This document shows positions 34,018 through 43,255 of a stretch of DNA of 64,000 nucleotides, piece after piece. The notes under the pieces were generated by a model, which was not told the DNA's origin, ran no database searches, and saw only the letters and a list, made by a program, of their open reading frames with translations. Position 1 is the stretch's first letter. The number at the start of each line of letters is the position of its first letter. This stretch comes from Sva-07 sp964651825 (GTDB taxonomy: Bacteria; Actinomycetota; Acidimicrobiia; Acidimicrobiales; Ilumatobacteraceae): NCBI GenBank assembly GCA_964651825.1, contig CAZYWK010000008.1, forward strand, positions 1 through 64,000. The letters are read 5' to 3'. Position numbers and translations under genes: made by a program.

Positions 34018-34868
34018 TCGCCATCGACAACCTCGTCAGCGGCTCGGTCACCAACATCGAGGAGCTGTTCGGGCGGCCGGGGTTCACCTTCGTCGAGCAC
34101 GACGTCAGCAACTACGTCTGGGTGCCCGGTGCCGTCGATGCGGTGATGCACCTCGCCAGCCCGGCGAGCCCGGTCGACTTCGAGCGCATCCCGATCCAGA
34201 TCCTGAAGGTCGGCGGCCTCGGCACCCACAACTGCCTCGGCCTGGCGCTGGCCAAGGGCGCCAAGTTCTTCCTCGCCTCCACGTCGGAGGTGTACGGCGA
34301 CCCGCTCGTGCATCCCCAACCGGAGTCGTACTGGGGCAACGTCAACCCGATCGGCACCCGCGGCGTGTACGACGAGGCCAAGCGCTACGCCGAGGCGATG
34401 ACGATGGCCTACCACCGCCACCACGCCCTCGACGTCCGCATCGTTCGCATCTTCAATTCGTACGGACCCCGAATGCGACCCGACGACGGGCGGGCGGTGT
34501 CGAACTTCCTCGTCCAGGCGTTACGCGACGAGCCGATCACGATCTACGGCGACGGATCGCAAACGCGGTCGTTCACCTACGTCGATGACGAGATCCGCGG
34601 GTTCCTCGCCCTGCTCGACTCCGACGTCACCACCCCGACGAACATCGGTAACGACAACGAGTTCACCATCCGTCAGCTGGCCGAACTGGCCGTCGAGGTG
34701 ACGGGCTCGGCCTCGCAACTCGTCGACCTGCCGCTGCCCGCCGACGACCCGACACAACGCAAGCCTGACCTCACGAAGGCCCGCACGCTGCTCGGCTGGG
34801 AGCCGACGATCCAGCTCCGCGAGGGCCTCGAACGCACCGCCGACTACTTCCGCTCTCGCCTCGCGTAG
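33933..34868 (+). CDS. UDP-glucuronate decarboxylase / UDP-xylose-synthase-like epimerase
   Basis: A 311-residue extended SDR. It has the NAD loop VVTGGAGFLGSHL, the UXS-type motif HLASPASPVDF, ASTSEVYGDPLVHPQPESYWG, the catalytic pair in YDEAKRYAE, and FNSYGPRMRPDDGRAVSNF, all strongly typical of UDP-glucuronate decarboxylases that make UDP-xylose. The substrate UDP-glucuronate would come from the UDP-glucose dehydrogenase encoded 0.5 kb away on the other strand. ATG 33933 overlaps the preceding gene by 85 bp. A xylose- or glucuronate-containing polymer is therefore suggested. Confidence 0.9.
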   Translation: MARVVVTGGAGFLGSHLCRALLDRGDQVVAIDNLVSGSVTNIEELFGRPGFTFVEHDVSNYVWVPGAVDAVMHLASPASPVDFERIPIQILKVGGLGTHNCLGLALAKGAKFFLASTSEVYGDPLVHPQPESYWGNVNPIGTRGVYDEAKRYAEAMTMAYHRHHALDVRIVRIFNSYGPRMRPDDGRAVSNFLVQALRDEPITIYGDGSQTRSFTYVDDEIRGFLALLDSDVTTPTNIGNDNEFTIRQLAELAVEVTGSASQLVDLPLPADDPTQRKPDLTKARTLLGWEPTIQLREGLERTADYFRSRLA

Positions 34869-35072
34869 CGCTGCGTGTCCACCGTTGTATGCGATCGTTA
34901 GCGAGAGTGGAAAGCGCCATACTGATGGGATGGAAGCTGGCGTCCGAGACCTCCGGGACGATCACGGTGTTCACCGAGCAAGTCGATCCGCACAGTGCGC
35001 CGACTCGAGTGCGCACGCACGAACGATCGACTGGCGCGTCCGCGGACGCGGGAGCATGGCAGAGACCGGCGG
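34869..35072. other. 204-bp gap between convergent genes with no supported gene
   Basis: Short open frames exist (for example from ATG 34925 or 34930), but their products are low-complexity and run into the antisense of the next gene. I see no clear terminator here. Confidence 0.5.
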
Positions 35073-35315
35073 TCAGACCGCGGGGCGAAGTGGCGGGGCT
35101 TTCATCTCCGGCCGGGCGAGGATGTAGATCAATGCGCCGAGCAACGGCAGCACGATGATCAGCAGCGCCCATCCGGCCTTGGCCGCACCGCTGTGATCCG
35201 GGCGGCGGAAGTTGTCGATGAACGTGTAGACGACCACGAAGGCGACCATCACGAACATGAACAGCATCACCAATGACCAGAACACTCCGAGGAGGGGGTA
35301 GTCGTAGGCAAGCAT
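35073..35315 (-). CDS. Small PLDc_N-type membrane protein
   Basis: An 80-residue protein with two hydrophobic segments (FWSLVMLFMFVMVAFVVVYT and AGWALLIIVLPLLGALIYIL) joined by a short basic loop, ending in ARPEMKAPPL. This matches the two-helix PLDc_N domain often found alone in actinobacteria. GGGGAGA lies about 12 nt before ATG 35315. It sits 22 bp after the UDP-glucose dehydrogenase stop in the same direction. Function unknown. Confidence 0.75.
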   Translation of the reverse strand: MLAYDYPLLGVFWSLVMLFMFVMVAFVVVYTFIDNFRRPDHSGAAKAGWALLIIVLPLLGALIYILARPEMKAPPLRPAV

Positions 35316-35337
35316 TTGTCTGTCGGTCTCCCCTGGT

Positions 35338-36672
35338 TCAGCGACGGCCGACGCCGTCGTAGTCGAAGCCGGCTGCTCGGACCTCGTCGGGATCGAGGAG
35401 GTTGCGGGTGTCGACGATCGTGACACCGGGGCGAGCCTTGGCGGCGAGCGCGGCCAGTTCGACCTTGGCGAACTCGGGCCACTCGGTGAACACCGTGATC
35501 ACGTCGGCGTCGACGGCGACGTCGAGGGGATCGTCGACCAGCTCGATGCCGTCGAGCGTCGACTGCTGATGCGGTGAGAGCTCGCCCGTGACCGTCGGAT
35601 CGTACGCCACGACCCGGGCGCCGGTCCGGCGCAGCTCGGCGATGATCGCCAGGGCCGGCGACTCGCGAAGGTCGTCGGTGCCGGCCTTGAACGTGAGTCC
35701 GAGCGCGCCCACGGTGACTCCCGTCAGGTCGCCGGCGCGCCGCGCCGCGACGCGGCCGGTCGCCTGGGCGATCTTGCCGACCATCCGCTCCAGCTGCTCG
35801 TCGTTGACGTCGATGACGCCGCGCATCATCGTGAAGTTGTAGCCGTGCTCCTCGGCGATCTTGACGAGGGCCCGCGAGTCCTTCGGGAAGCAGCTCCCGC
35901 CCCAGCCCGGGCCGGGATTGAGGAACTGGCGGCCGATACGCCGGTCGGAGCCGATGCCGTCGACCACGGCGGCCACGTCGGCACCCACGGCCTCGCACAT
36001 CGCGGCGACCGCGTTGACGAAGGAGATCTTCATCGCCAGGAAGCCGTTGGCGGCGTACTTGATCGTCTCGGCCGACGCGGGGTCGGTGATCAGGATCGGA
36101 GCGTCGATGCCGGCGTACAGATCGGCCACCCGTTCGGCAGCCTCACGGTTCGCGCTGCCGATGACCACGCGGTCGGGCGACAGGAAGTCGCCGACGGCGG
36201 TGCCCTCACGGAGGAACTCGGGGTTCGACACCACGAACACGTCGGAGCGTTGCATCGCGGACTCGACGACCAGGGTCGACCCGACGGGGACGGTCGACTT
36301 GTTCACGACCACGGCGCCCGGCTTGAGCACCGGGGCGATCTGGCGGGCGGCCGCCTCGATGTAGGACAGGTCGGCGCTGCCGTCGTCACCCTGGGGGGTG
36401 GGCACGCAGAGGAACACGATGTCGGCGTCGCGTGCGGCCTCTTCGGCACCGAGCACGAACGACAGCAACCCGGCCGTGCGGGCGCCTTCGACCACGCTCG
36501 CGAGGCCGTCCTCGACGATCGGGATCTCGCCTCGGTTCAACAGGTCGACCTTGCGCTGATCGACGTCACCGCAGGTCACGTGGTGCCCGAGGTGGGCGAA
36601 ACAGGCGCCCGTCGTGAGGCCGACGTAGCCGGTGCCCACCACGCCGAGCCGGATCGGAGGGTGCTGCGACAT
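35338..36672 (-). CDS. ugd: UDP-glucose 6-dehydrogenase
   Basis: The 444-residue product oxidises UDP-glucose to UDP-glucuronate with 2 NAD. It has RLGVVGTGYVGLTTGACFAH at the N-terminus, VFLCVPTPQGDDGSADLSYI, the substrate-binding SNPEFLREGTAV, the helix with KYAANGFLAMKISFVN, and the catalytic-cysteine motif GPGWGGSCFPKDSRAL. The C-terminal domain has LGLTFKAGTDDLRESPA. Together with the decarboxylase it provides UDP-glucuronate and UDP-xylose to the polysaccharide locus. ATG 36672 lies 7 nt from a TAGCAT hexamer on the minus strand, a leaderless arrangement. Confidence 0.95.
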   Translation of the reverse strand: MSQHPPIRLGVVGTGYVGLTTGACFAHLGHHVTCGDVDQRKVDLLNRGEIPIVEDGLASVVEGARTAGLLSFVLGAEEAARDADIVFLCVPTPQGDDGSADLSYIEAAARQIAPVLKPGAVVVNKSTVPVGSTLVVESAMQRSDVFVVSNPEFLREGTAVGDFLSPDRVVIGSANREAAERVADLYAGIDAPILITDPASAETIKYAANGFLAMKISFVNAVAAMCEAVGADVAAVVDGIGSDRRIGRQFLNPGPGWGGSCFPKDSRALVKIAEEHGYNFTMMRGVIDVNDEQLERMVGKIAQATGRVAARRAGDLTGVTVGALGLTFKAGTDDLRESPALAIIAELRRTGARVVAYDPTVTGELSPHQQSTLDGIELVDDPLDVAVDADVITVFTEWPEFAKVELAALAAKARPGVTIVDTRNLLDPDEVRAAGFDYDGVGRR

Positions 36673-36679
36673 CCGACGA

Positions 36680-36685
36680 ATGCTA
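36680..36685 (-). promoter_or_regulatory. Putative -10 element (TAGCAT) for ugd
   Basis: TAGCAT on the minus strand ends 7 nt before ATG 36672, with no Shine-Dalgarno sequence. Confidence 0.45.
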
Positions 36686-36742
36686 CCGGCCGGCCTGTCG
36701 GCGGGACCAGCATGTAGACGATCGCTTGACAGTGCCGCGCAG

Positions 36743-36748
36743 TACTCT
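36743..36748 (+). promoter_or_regulatory. Putative -10 element (TACTCT) for the MscS gene
   Basis: TACTCT ends 9 nt before ATG 36758. The nearby TTGACA at 36726 is only 11 bp away and so too close to serve as its -35 element. Confidence 0.45.
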
Positions 36749-36757
36749 GACGACGCG

Positions 36758-37714
36758 ATGGTCCCCACACAGCTCGACCCCGGTCTCGTCGACGCGTGCG
36801 GGGAAGATCCGGCCTGGCTGTGCGAGTGGGTGTTCGACGCCACCGACAACGAGACCCTCGCCAAGCTCAGCGACTGGCTGGTCGGCACACCGCTCACGAT
36901 CTTCTGCATCGCGTCGGGCGCGTGGATCCTGGCGCTGATCGCTCGGCGCTACCTCGGCCGGGTGGTCCGCGGGGCCATGATGCGGCACGACTCGCTGGCG
37001 GTACGCCAACTCGGCCGCGTCGGCCTGCCGGTGCCGGAAGCCGACCCTCGGCGGCAGGCCCGGGCCGATTCGATCTCCGGCGTGGTGGGCGGCACCGCCG
37101 CAGTGATCATCTGGGTGATCGCGCTCATCACGATCCTCGGTGAGCTGGGCATCGATCTCGGGCCACTGATCGCCGGGGCCGGCATCGCCGGCATCGCGCT
37201 CGGCTTCGGCGCCCAGAGCATCGTCAGGGACTTCCTCGCCGGGCTGTTCGTGTTGATCGAGGACCAGTACGGCATCGGCGACGTCGTCGATCTCGGCGAA
37301 GCGTCGGGCACCGTTCAGGAGATCAGCCTGCGCACGACCGTGTTGCGGGCCCAGGACGGCACGGTATGGCATGTCCCGAACGGCGAGGTCAGGCGGGTCG
37401 GCAACCGCTCGCAGCTCTACTCCGTCGCCATCGTCGACGTCACGGTCGCCTACTCGAGCGACATCGACGAGGTGAAGGCCGTCATTCGGCGTACGGCGAC
37501 CGAGATGTGCGAGTCCGACGACTGGCGCTCCGATGTGCTCGACGAACCGGACGTGCTCGGCGTCGAAGCGTTCGCCAGCCTCGGGATCACGGTGCGCACA
37601 CTCGTCAAGACCACACCCGGCCGGCAGTGGGCGCTGCAGCGCGCGCTGCGTGAGGCCGTCAAATCCGCCCTCGACGCCGCCGGCATCGAGATTCCCTCGC
37701 AGCGCCTCCAGTAG
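36758..37714 (+). CDS. Small-conductance mechanosensitive channel (MscS family)
   Basis: A 318-residue membrane protein. Two hydrophobic helices precede the pore-lining TM3 region AGAGIAGIALGFGAQSIVRDFLAG, the MscS signature of small residues, and a cytoplasmic beta domain follows (QYGIGDVVDLGEASGTVQEI, TTVLRAQDGTVWHVPNGE). It opens under membrane tension to release solutes during hypo-osmotic shock. It is divergent from ugd with 85 bp between the starts. Confidence 0.92.
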   Translation: MVPTQLDPGLVDACGEDPAWLCEWVFDATDNETLAKLSDWLVGTPLTIFCIASGAWILALIARRYLGRVVRGAMMRHDSLAVRQLGRVGLPVPEADPRRQARADSISGVVGGTAAVIIWVIALITILGELGIDLGPLIAGAGIAGIALGFGAQSIVRDFLAGLFVLIEDQYGIGDVVDLGEASGTVQEISLRTTVLRAQDGTVWHVPNGEVRRVGNRSQLYSVAIVDVTVAYSSDIDEVKAVIRRTATEMCESDDWRSDVLDEPDVLGVEAFASLGITVRTLVKTTPGRQWALQRALREAVKSALDAAGIEIPSQRLQ

Positions 37715-37777
37715 CCGGGCCGCCACCGTGAATGTCACAATGACGCCGATGAGAAGCGCGGAGGTGGCAACGGCCTG

Positions 37778-39226
37778 ATGGTGTTCGCCCCCGCTCCGTC
37801 GACGGCCACGCTCGTGCTCACCGCCCTGGTCGTGGCCGGTGGGTTCCTGGCGTTCAGGCTCATCGAGGACCGCGTCGCTCCGCCGCGGCTGCGTCGCGCC
37901 GACCAGCCCGGAGCGCTCCGCAGCGATCCGCCGGCCGTCGTCAACATGCTCACCAACGATGCGACGTTGACCGCCGCCGGATTCCGGGCGACGGTGATCG
38001 ATCTCGCCGCTCGCGGGTGGCTGCGCGTCCTCCCGCCCGACGACGAAGACGAGCTCGCCCGCGTGCGTCCGGCCGCGACCGCGTTCGAGGGTGATTCGTT
38101 GCTGCCGTACGAGCGGCTCGTGCTCCAGCACGTACTCGCCCGCTACACGTCCGAACGCGCCATCCCGGCCCGGTACCTCGCCGTCGACGTGCGCGGAGCG
38201 TGGTGGCGCCGATTCGCCCGGCTCGTGTCCGCCGACGCCACCCGTCGCGGCCTGCTCCATCGTCGATGGACCTGGCGCGACCTCGCCATCCCCTTCGCCT
38301 TCGCCGCGGTTGGCCTGCTCTGTTGGTGGTGGTCGGCCTCGAGCGGCGACCGCACGGTGGCGGTGGTCGATTCGATCAACGTGCGCGTTGCGTCGATCGT
38401 CGTGCTCGGCGCCGCGATCGTGCTCGCCGTGAAGGTCGCCAATCGCATCCGCCACCCCCTGTTGACGCTCACCGACGACGGAGTCGCTGCCGCGCAACAG
38501 TGGCTGGCAGTCCGCAGTCGACTGGTCGACGCCGACATGGCCTCGGTGCCGCCCAGCTCGATGGAACCGGGTGACCGGCGGCTCGCGTACGCCACCGCGA
38601 TGTGTCTGGCCGAGGCCGCGAGCGTCGAACTTCCATTGGCCCGCGAAGACCACTACCGGGCCTGGAGCGCAATGGGCGGCGAGGCACGTCTGGTACGCAT
38701 CCGCTACCCCCATCGTGTGGGCTACGGCATGGAGCCCTTCGTCGCGATCGGTGTCGGGGTCGCCTTGGCGTTCGGCGGGATGTGGGCCGGGCGCTTTTTC
38801 GTCGACGTCGCGCACGGCGAGGCGCTCGACTCGCTCTACGAACGGTTTCCGGAACAGACGGACCTGATCGCCAACATCGCGACCGGCCTCGCTGCGCTGT
38901 GCTGGGCCCCGGTCGTGATCGGCCTGCTGATGGCGCTCGGCGGGGCGGCGGACGGGTTCGCCACCGTCCGGCGCACCGGAATCGTGCTGCGCGCTCGGCG
39001 TCCGACCGAGGTCAGCCCACTGCCGACACCGCTGCGCCGGCGCCTCCAACGCGATCGTTATCAGCTGTTCATCGCGGTCGACGACGGCACGTCCGACTCG
39101 ATCCAGGCCTGGCGCTGCACGGAGCGCACCGCCGTACCCCAAGGCGCCCGCGCCACGATCACTGCCACCCCGATGCTCGGCCACGTACGTTCCGCCACCC
39201 CCGTCGGTCACGTGCTGGTGGAGTAG
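37778..39226 (+). CDS. DUF2207-like membrane protein
   Basis: A 482-residue protein with an N-terminal hydrophobic helix (about 8-26), a cytoplasmic winged-helix-like segment including ATVIDLAARGWLRVL (a sequence typical of DUF2207 proteins), two central helices (about 170-220), and another pair at about 320-390. The C-terminal part is soluble and unassigned. The classical N-terminal DUF2207 beta domain is absent. Function unknown. GGAGG lies about 13 nt before ATG 37778. It follows the MscS gene by 63 bp in the same direction. Confidence 0.6.
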   Translation: MVFAPAPSTATLVLTALVVAGGFLAFRLIEDRVAPPRLRRADQPGALRSDPPAVVNMLTNDATLTAAGFRATVIDLAARGWLRVLPPDDEDELARVRPAATAFEGDSLLPYERLVLQHVLARYTSERAIPARYLAVDVRGAWWRRFARLVSADATRRGLLHRRWTWRDLAIPFAFAAVGLLCWWWSASSGDRTVAVVDSINVRVASIVVLGAAIVLAVKVANRIRHPLLTLTDDGVAAAQQWLAVRSRLVDADMASVPPSSMEPGDRRLAYATAMCLAEAASVELPLAREDHYRAWSAMGGEARLVRIRYPHRVGYGMEPFVAIGVGVALAFGGMWAGRFFVDVAHGEALDSLYERFPEQTDLIANIATGLAALCWAPVVIGLLMALGGAADGFATVRRTGIVLRARRPTEVSPLPTPLRRRLQRDRYQLFIAVDDGTSDSIQAWRCTERTAVPQGARATITATPMLGHVRSATPVGHVLVE

Positions 39227-39253
39227 TCGGCCAGGACGCGAGGTCGGCGTTCG

Positions 39254-40270
39254 TCAGGCGACGCGGACGGCATCGAGCACACAGATGCCCGTCACGGTGG
39301 GCGTGACCGAGGCCAGTCGGTAGCCGGCCGCCCCGAGCAGATGCTCGTACTCGGTCTCCGTGCGCTCGCGTCCGCCCGTCACAGCGAGCATCAGGACATC
39401 GAGCACCTCGAGCCAGGCCCGGCCGACTCCACCGTCGGTTCCGGGTTCGGGCAGGACGCCTTCGATCAACATCACGTGGTCGCCGGGTTCCGCTGAGTCA
39501 CCCACCGCCGCCAGGATCCGAGCAGCGTCGGTGTCGTCCCAGTCGTGCACGATGTTCATCAGCACCGCGAGGTCGGCCGCCGGCAGGGTGTCGACGAAGA
39601 AGTCGCCGGGGCGCAGCGACAGCCGACCATCAGGACGCGGTTGTACGTCGGCGAGGACGTGCGGCAAGTCGAACAACGCACCGTGCACCGCGGGGTACGC
39701 GTCGAGGATCGCCGTCACGAGGTGGCCGGCTCCCCCACCGATGTCGGCGATGGTGACGAACGGGGCGAAGTCGACGGCGTCGAGGACGCCCAACACATCA
39801 CCGCGCGCCTTGGCCACCATGGCGGCGTCGAACGTCGCTCGCTGCTCGTCGTGGTCGGCCAGGTACCCGAAGATGCCGCCCTGGTGGAAGACGGTCGCCG
39901 CCGCCGCACCGGTGCGAGCGGAATGGTGGAGGTGCGTGAGGCAGTCCCAGTTCGCCGGCATTCCCAGCATGCGGGCGAACGCACCGACGCCCAGCGGGTG
40001 ATCGCGACGCAACATCCGTGAGGCGGCGGTATGACCCCATCCGCCGTCGCGCCATTCGAAGAGGCCCTGGGTGGCGACCGCCCGCAGCAAGCGGTGCAAC
40101 GCATCGGCATTCGCGTCGACAGCGGCCGCCAGCTCGGAGGCGGGGACCGGTGCGTCGTCGATCGCGTCGGCGACGCCCAGGTCGGCGAGTACGTGCAGCG
40201 CCCGCGACAGCGCGGCGACCGCGCTGAGGGACATGACGATCTCATGGGGTGGACGGGATTGATCGCTCAT
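39254..40270 (-). CDS. SAM-dependent O-methyltransferase with dimerisation domain
   Basis: A 338-residue protein of the plant-type/antibiotic O-methyltransferase family. Residues 10-95 are a winged-helix dimerisation domain (ALHVLADLGVADAIDDAP). The catalytic domain has the SAM motif IADIGGGAGHLVTAIL, DLPHVLADV, and LMNIVHDWDDTDA with the general-base His. It probably methylates a hydroxyl on a secondary metabolite or isoprenoid quinone-like compound. It lies directly downstream of the hydrolase-SARP gene on the same strand (39 bp), so it may be part of its regulated set. Confidence 0.85.
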   Translation of the reverse strand: MSDQSRPPHEIVMSLSAVAALSRALHVLADLGVADAIDDAPVPASELAAAVDANADALHRLLRAVATQGLFEWRDGGWGHTAASRMLRRDHPLGVGAFARMLGMPANWDCLTHLHHSARTGAAAATVFHQGGIFGYLADHDEQRATFDAAMVAKARGDVLGVLDAVDFAPFVTIADIGGGAGHLVTAILDAYPAVHGALFDLPHVLADVQPRPDGRLSLRPGDFFVDTLPAADLAVLMNIVHDWDDTDAARILAAVGDSAEPGDHVMLIEGVLPEPGTDGGVGRAWLEVLDVLMLAVTGGRERTETEYEHLLGAAGYRLASVTPTVTGICVLDAVRVA

Positions 40271-40309
40271 GGCGCGATCATCGCCGCCACCCTTCAGATC
40301 ACCTTTCGA

Positions 40310-41884
40310 TCAGGTGGCCACGATCGACTCCTCGAACTCGTGAGGGCGAAGATCGAGCTCGGCCATGCGCTCCACGTAGCGGGCGTGGCAGCGGCGGGCT
40401 TCAACGTGGTGACCGAGCTCGTGTTGCACCCGGATCAATCGGAGGTGGGCGGGCGCGTCGTAGGGGTCGACCGCGAGCAACCGCTGGGCCATCTGGAGAC
40501 CGCGACTGGGATCGCCCGCCTCGTCGGCCGCCTGCGCGATGTTGCGCAGTGCCTGGACATAGGTCGCCCGGGCACGCTCGCGAATCTCTTCGACCCACTG
40601 CTCGTAGGCGGCTTCGGGGAGCACCTCGCCCGCGTACTGGGCGACCACCGCTTCGAGGTCGCCGGACTCGTCGCTGGCGAACAGTGCGTCGAGGTCGACC
40701 TGAACCTGTCGGCGGTCGAGTCTGATGGCGGCCCGGTCGGCGACCACGCCCCCACCGAGGACGCGTCGCACTGTCGAGAGCTGCACAGAGAGCCGGGCTC
40801 CCAGCCGGGCAAGATCGGCGTCGTCGGGCCACAGGAGGTCGATGACATGTTCACGAGGGACCGGTTCACCGGGTGGTGCCACCGCCAGGCGCTGGCAGAG
40901 CAGGCGGGCCCGCCGCGAGCCCCACTCCGACATCGGGACCTCGACGCCGCCGCGGACGACAGCGAAGCCCCCGAGGGTGCGGATCTCCACTGGTGCCGCG
41001 CTGGCCACCCGGCGTCGGTGGCGGCGACGTGTCGGTTCCGCTCCGGTGACGAACCGTTCGATCTCGTGGAGCCATCCGTCGACCTCGCCGATGTGCGGCA
41101 TGTGGTCGACGCCGTCGTGCACGACGAGGCGCGCTCCGGGGATGCGCGCGGCGAGATCCTCGGCCTGGGCTACTGGGATGATCTCGTCGTCGCGCCGATG
41201 GAGCACCAGAGTGGGAACGCTCACCCGGGGCAGCAGGTCGGTCACGTCGGTGTGCTCGTACAGCTCGAGCAGGTCGCGCATCGCGGCCGGAGTCGCCGAG
41301 TTCCGCTCGTAGCGAGGCCACCAGGCGCGGTACGACTCGCTGGCACTCGGTGCGAGCAGAGCGGGCGTGATGGTGTCGTCGGTCCCATACGTGCCCAGCC
41401 AGAACTCGTAGCCCCGCCAGCGCTCGGCCCGTTCCTCGTCGGACTCCGCGCGGCGGTCGACCAACACCGCGCTCGTGGCATGAAGGATCAGCCCGGCGAC
41501 CCGTTCGGGGTAGGTGGCCGCGAGCAGGACGACCATCGGCCCGCCTTCCGACACGCCGTGCAGGAACGCCCGCTCGATACCGGCCGCGTCCATGACCGCG
41601 ACGGTGTCCTCGACCCGCTCGTCGAGCAGGGGAACCGGCATCGTGCGGTCGGACAACCCGGTGCCCCGCTTGTCGAAGTGGACCAAGCGGGCGAAGCTCG
41701 CCGTGCGTGTGAGCACCCGCCGGTACTCGGGTCGCTCCCACATCAGCTCGATGTTCTGTGCCATGGGCGGGATGGCGATCACGTCGGGCGGTCCGGCGCC
41801 GAGCACCTGGTACGCGAGGTTCGCGCCCTGCGCCCGGGCGTAGCGGATCGGTGCACCGTGCTCCACACCTCCAGTCCAGCACAT
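40310..41884 (-). CDS. Alpha/beta-hydrolase fused to a SARP/BTAD transcriptional regulator
   Basis: A 524-residue two-part protein. Residues 1 to about 290 form an alpha/beta hydrolase with nucleophile elbow HGVSEGGPM (Ser near 110) and a C-terminal DGVDHMPH histidine. After a basic linker, about 305-400 is an OmpR/SARP-like winged helix (EIRTLGGFAVVRGGVEVPMS, then VIDLLWPDDADLARLGARLS), and about 415-524 is a BTAD helical domain (EEIRERARATYVQALRNIAQ). SARP proteins activate antibiotic and other operons; a hydrolase in place of the usual ligand or ATPase part suggests small-molecule sensing. ATG 41884 is used; GTG 41866 is possible. Confidence 0.82.
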   Translation of the reverse strand: MCWTGGVEHGAPIRYARAQGANLAYQVLGAGPPDVIAIPPMAQNIELMWERPEYRRVLTRTASFARLVHFDKRGTGLSDRTMPVPLLDERVEDTVAVMDAAGIERAFLHGVSEGGPMVVLLAATYPERVAGLILHATSAVLVDRRAESDEERAERWRGYEFWLGTYGTDDTITPALLAPSASESYRAWWPRYERNSATPAAMRDLLELYEHTDVTDLLPRVSVPTLVLHRRDDEIIPVAQAEDLAARIPGARLVVHDGVDHMPHIGEVDGWLHEIERFVTGAEPTRRRHRRRVASAAPVEIRTLGGFAVVRGGVEVPMSEWGSRRARLLCQRLAVAPPGEPVPREHVIDLLWPDDADLARLGARLSVQLSTVRRVLGGGVVADRAAIRLDRRQVQVDLDALFASDESGDLEAVVAQYAGEVLPEAAYEQWVEEIRERARATYVQALRNIAQAADEAGDPSRGLQMAQRLLAVDPYDAPAHLRLIRVQHELGHHVEARRCHARYVERMAELDLRPHEFEESIVAT

Positions 41885-41922
41885 CGCTGGAAGGATGAGC
41901 GCCGATCGTTGCGGAGGCCGGT

Positions 41923-43182
41923 TCAGGGCACCTGCCAGAAACCGGCCTTGAGGTACTCGCCCTGCGGAAACGTGACGGGATGATCCACGTCGTGGCCGGT
42001 GCGGGTGATGGTGCGCAACGGCCGGCCCGCCGCGCTCGCCGCCCGCTCGACCGTGTCGTAGAACGCGCCCGGTGTCACCCGGCTCGAGCACGACGCTTGC
42101 ATCAGCACACCGCCCGGCTCGACGAGCCCGACGGCGAGCTTGGTCAGGCGGCCGTACGCCCGGAGCGCGCCGTCGACCTGCGTCTGGCGCTGCGCGAAGG
42201 AAGGCGGGTCGACCACGACGAGCCCGAAACGCTCCCCCGCTCGCGCGAGGCCGGCCATCACGTCGTAGGCATCGCCGGCACGCGTCGAGCGGCGACAGGC
42301 GCGCACGGCCGGACGGTCGAGGTTGAGCTCCATGTTGCGGACCGCGGCTGCGAGCGTGGGCGCCGACACATCGACGCTCGTCACCGAACGGGCCCCGCCC
42401 GCCGCCGCGTGCACGCTGAAGCCACCGGTGGCGGAGAACACGTCGAGCACGTCGAGGCCGCTCGTCATGGTCCCGACCATCAGGCGGTTCGCTCGCTGGT
42501 CGAGGAACCAGCCCGTCTTCTGCCCGCGCCGAACGTCGGCCGCGAAGTCGAGTTCACCCTCGCGGAACGCCACCGGTGCGTCGTCGAGCTGCCCGGCGAT
42601 CACCTCGCCGTCGGTGAGCCCGAACGTGTCGCCCTGCTGCACCGAGCGGGCGAGTCGGAGGACGACCGCATCGCCGCCCGCCGTGTCGAGCAGCGCGCCG
42701 ACCACATCGCGAAGGTGCGGGAACCACGCCGCCGTGTAGAGCTTCACCACGACGACCTCGGCGTATCGATCGACGATCAACCCGGGCAGCCCGTCGTTCT
42801 CGCCGTTGACCACGCGGTAGGCGAGCTGCGCCGACTCCGGTGCGTCGGTGAACGGGCCTCGCCGGGCCAGGGCCCGCTCGATCGCGGATCGCCACCACAG
42901 CGCGTCGATCGTCGCTGGTCGGCCGTGGTGGAGCACCTTGAGCCGGATCGGCGAGTCGGGATCGAACAGACCGATGGCCGCGAACGCTCGCCGGTCGTCG
43001 AACACGACGGCCAGATCGCCGGCCGGGCCCGCGCCCGAGACCGACGTGATCGAGTCCGCGAAGATCCAGGGGTGGCCCGAGCGAACGTGGCGGAGCGCAT
43101 CCTTCGTCACCCGGACCGCGAGTCGCGTCGGCGACACCGAGGGCAATCCGTCGAGCGCGGGGCTGAGCGTCGTCTCGGGCAC
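41923..43182 (-). CDS. Class I rRNA large-subunit methyltransferase (RlmI-like)
   Basis: A 419-residue protein with an N-terminal PUA-type RNA-binding domain (TKDALRHVRSGHPWIFADSI), a central linker domain (YRVVNGENDGLPGLIVDRY), and a Rossmann methyltransferase with GLDVLDVFSATGGFSVHAA and VVVDPPSFAQ. The FVDPPxF-like catalytic motif and a downstream cysteine in LMQASCSSRV fit RlmI, which makes 5-methylcytosine in 23S rRNA. The start is GTG 43182. It is divergent from the SDR and 38 bp before the hydrolase-SARP gene on the same strand. Confidence 0.88.
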   Translation of the reverse strand: MPETTLSPALDGLPSVSPTRLAVRVTKDALRHVRSGHPWIFADSITSVSGAGPAGDLAVVFDDRRAFAAIGLFDPDSPIRLKVLHHGRPATIDALWWRSAIERALARRGPFTDAPESAQLAYRVVNGENDGLPGLIVDRYAEVVVVKLYTAAWFPHLRDVVGALLDTAGGDAVVLRLARSVQQGDTFGLTDGEVIAGQLDDAPVAFREGELDFAADVRRGQKTGWFLDQRANRLMVGTMTSGLDVLDVFSATGGFSVHAAAGGARSVTSVDVSAPTLAAAVRNMELNLDRPAVRACRRSTRAGDAYDVMAGLARAGERFGLVVVDPPSFAQRQTQVDGALRAYGRLTKLAVGLVEPGGVLMQASCSSRVTPGAFYDTVERAASAAGRPLRTITRTGHDVDHPVTFPQGEYLKAGFWQVP

Positions 43183-43255
43183 CGTCCCAGCATGACCGCT
43201 CGCCGGATCCGCGCACGGTTTCGGCGTTCGATCCCCGAACCGCTACACACGTGAC

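Noticed and set aside
34925..35158. Small plus-strand frames of 60-78 codons after the UDP-xylose synthase
   Set aside because: Products are low-complexity, unlike any family I know, and run antisense to the PLDc_N gene.
36726..36731. Perfect TTGACA upstream of the MscS gene
   Set aside because: Only 11 bp separate it from TACTCT; a -35 element needs about 17, so it is not paired with that -10.
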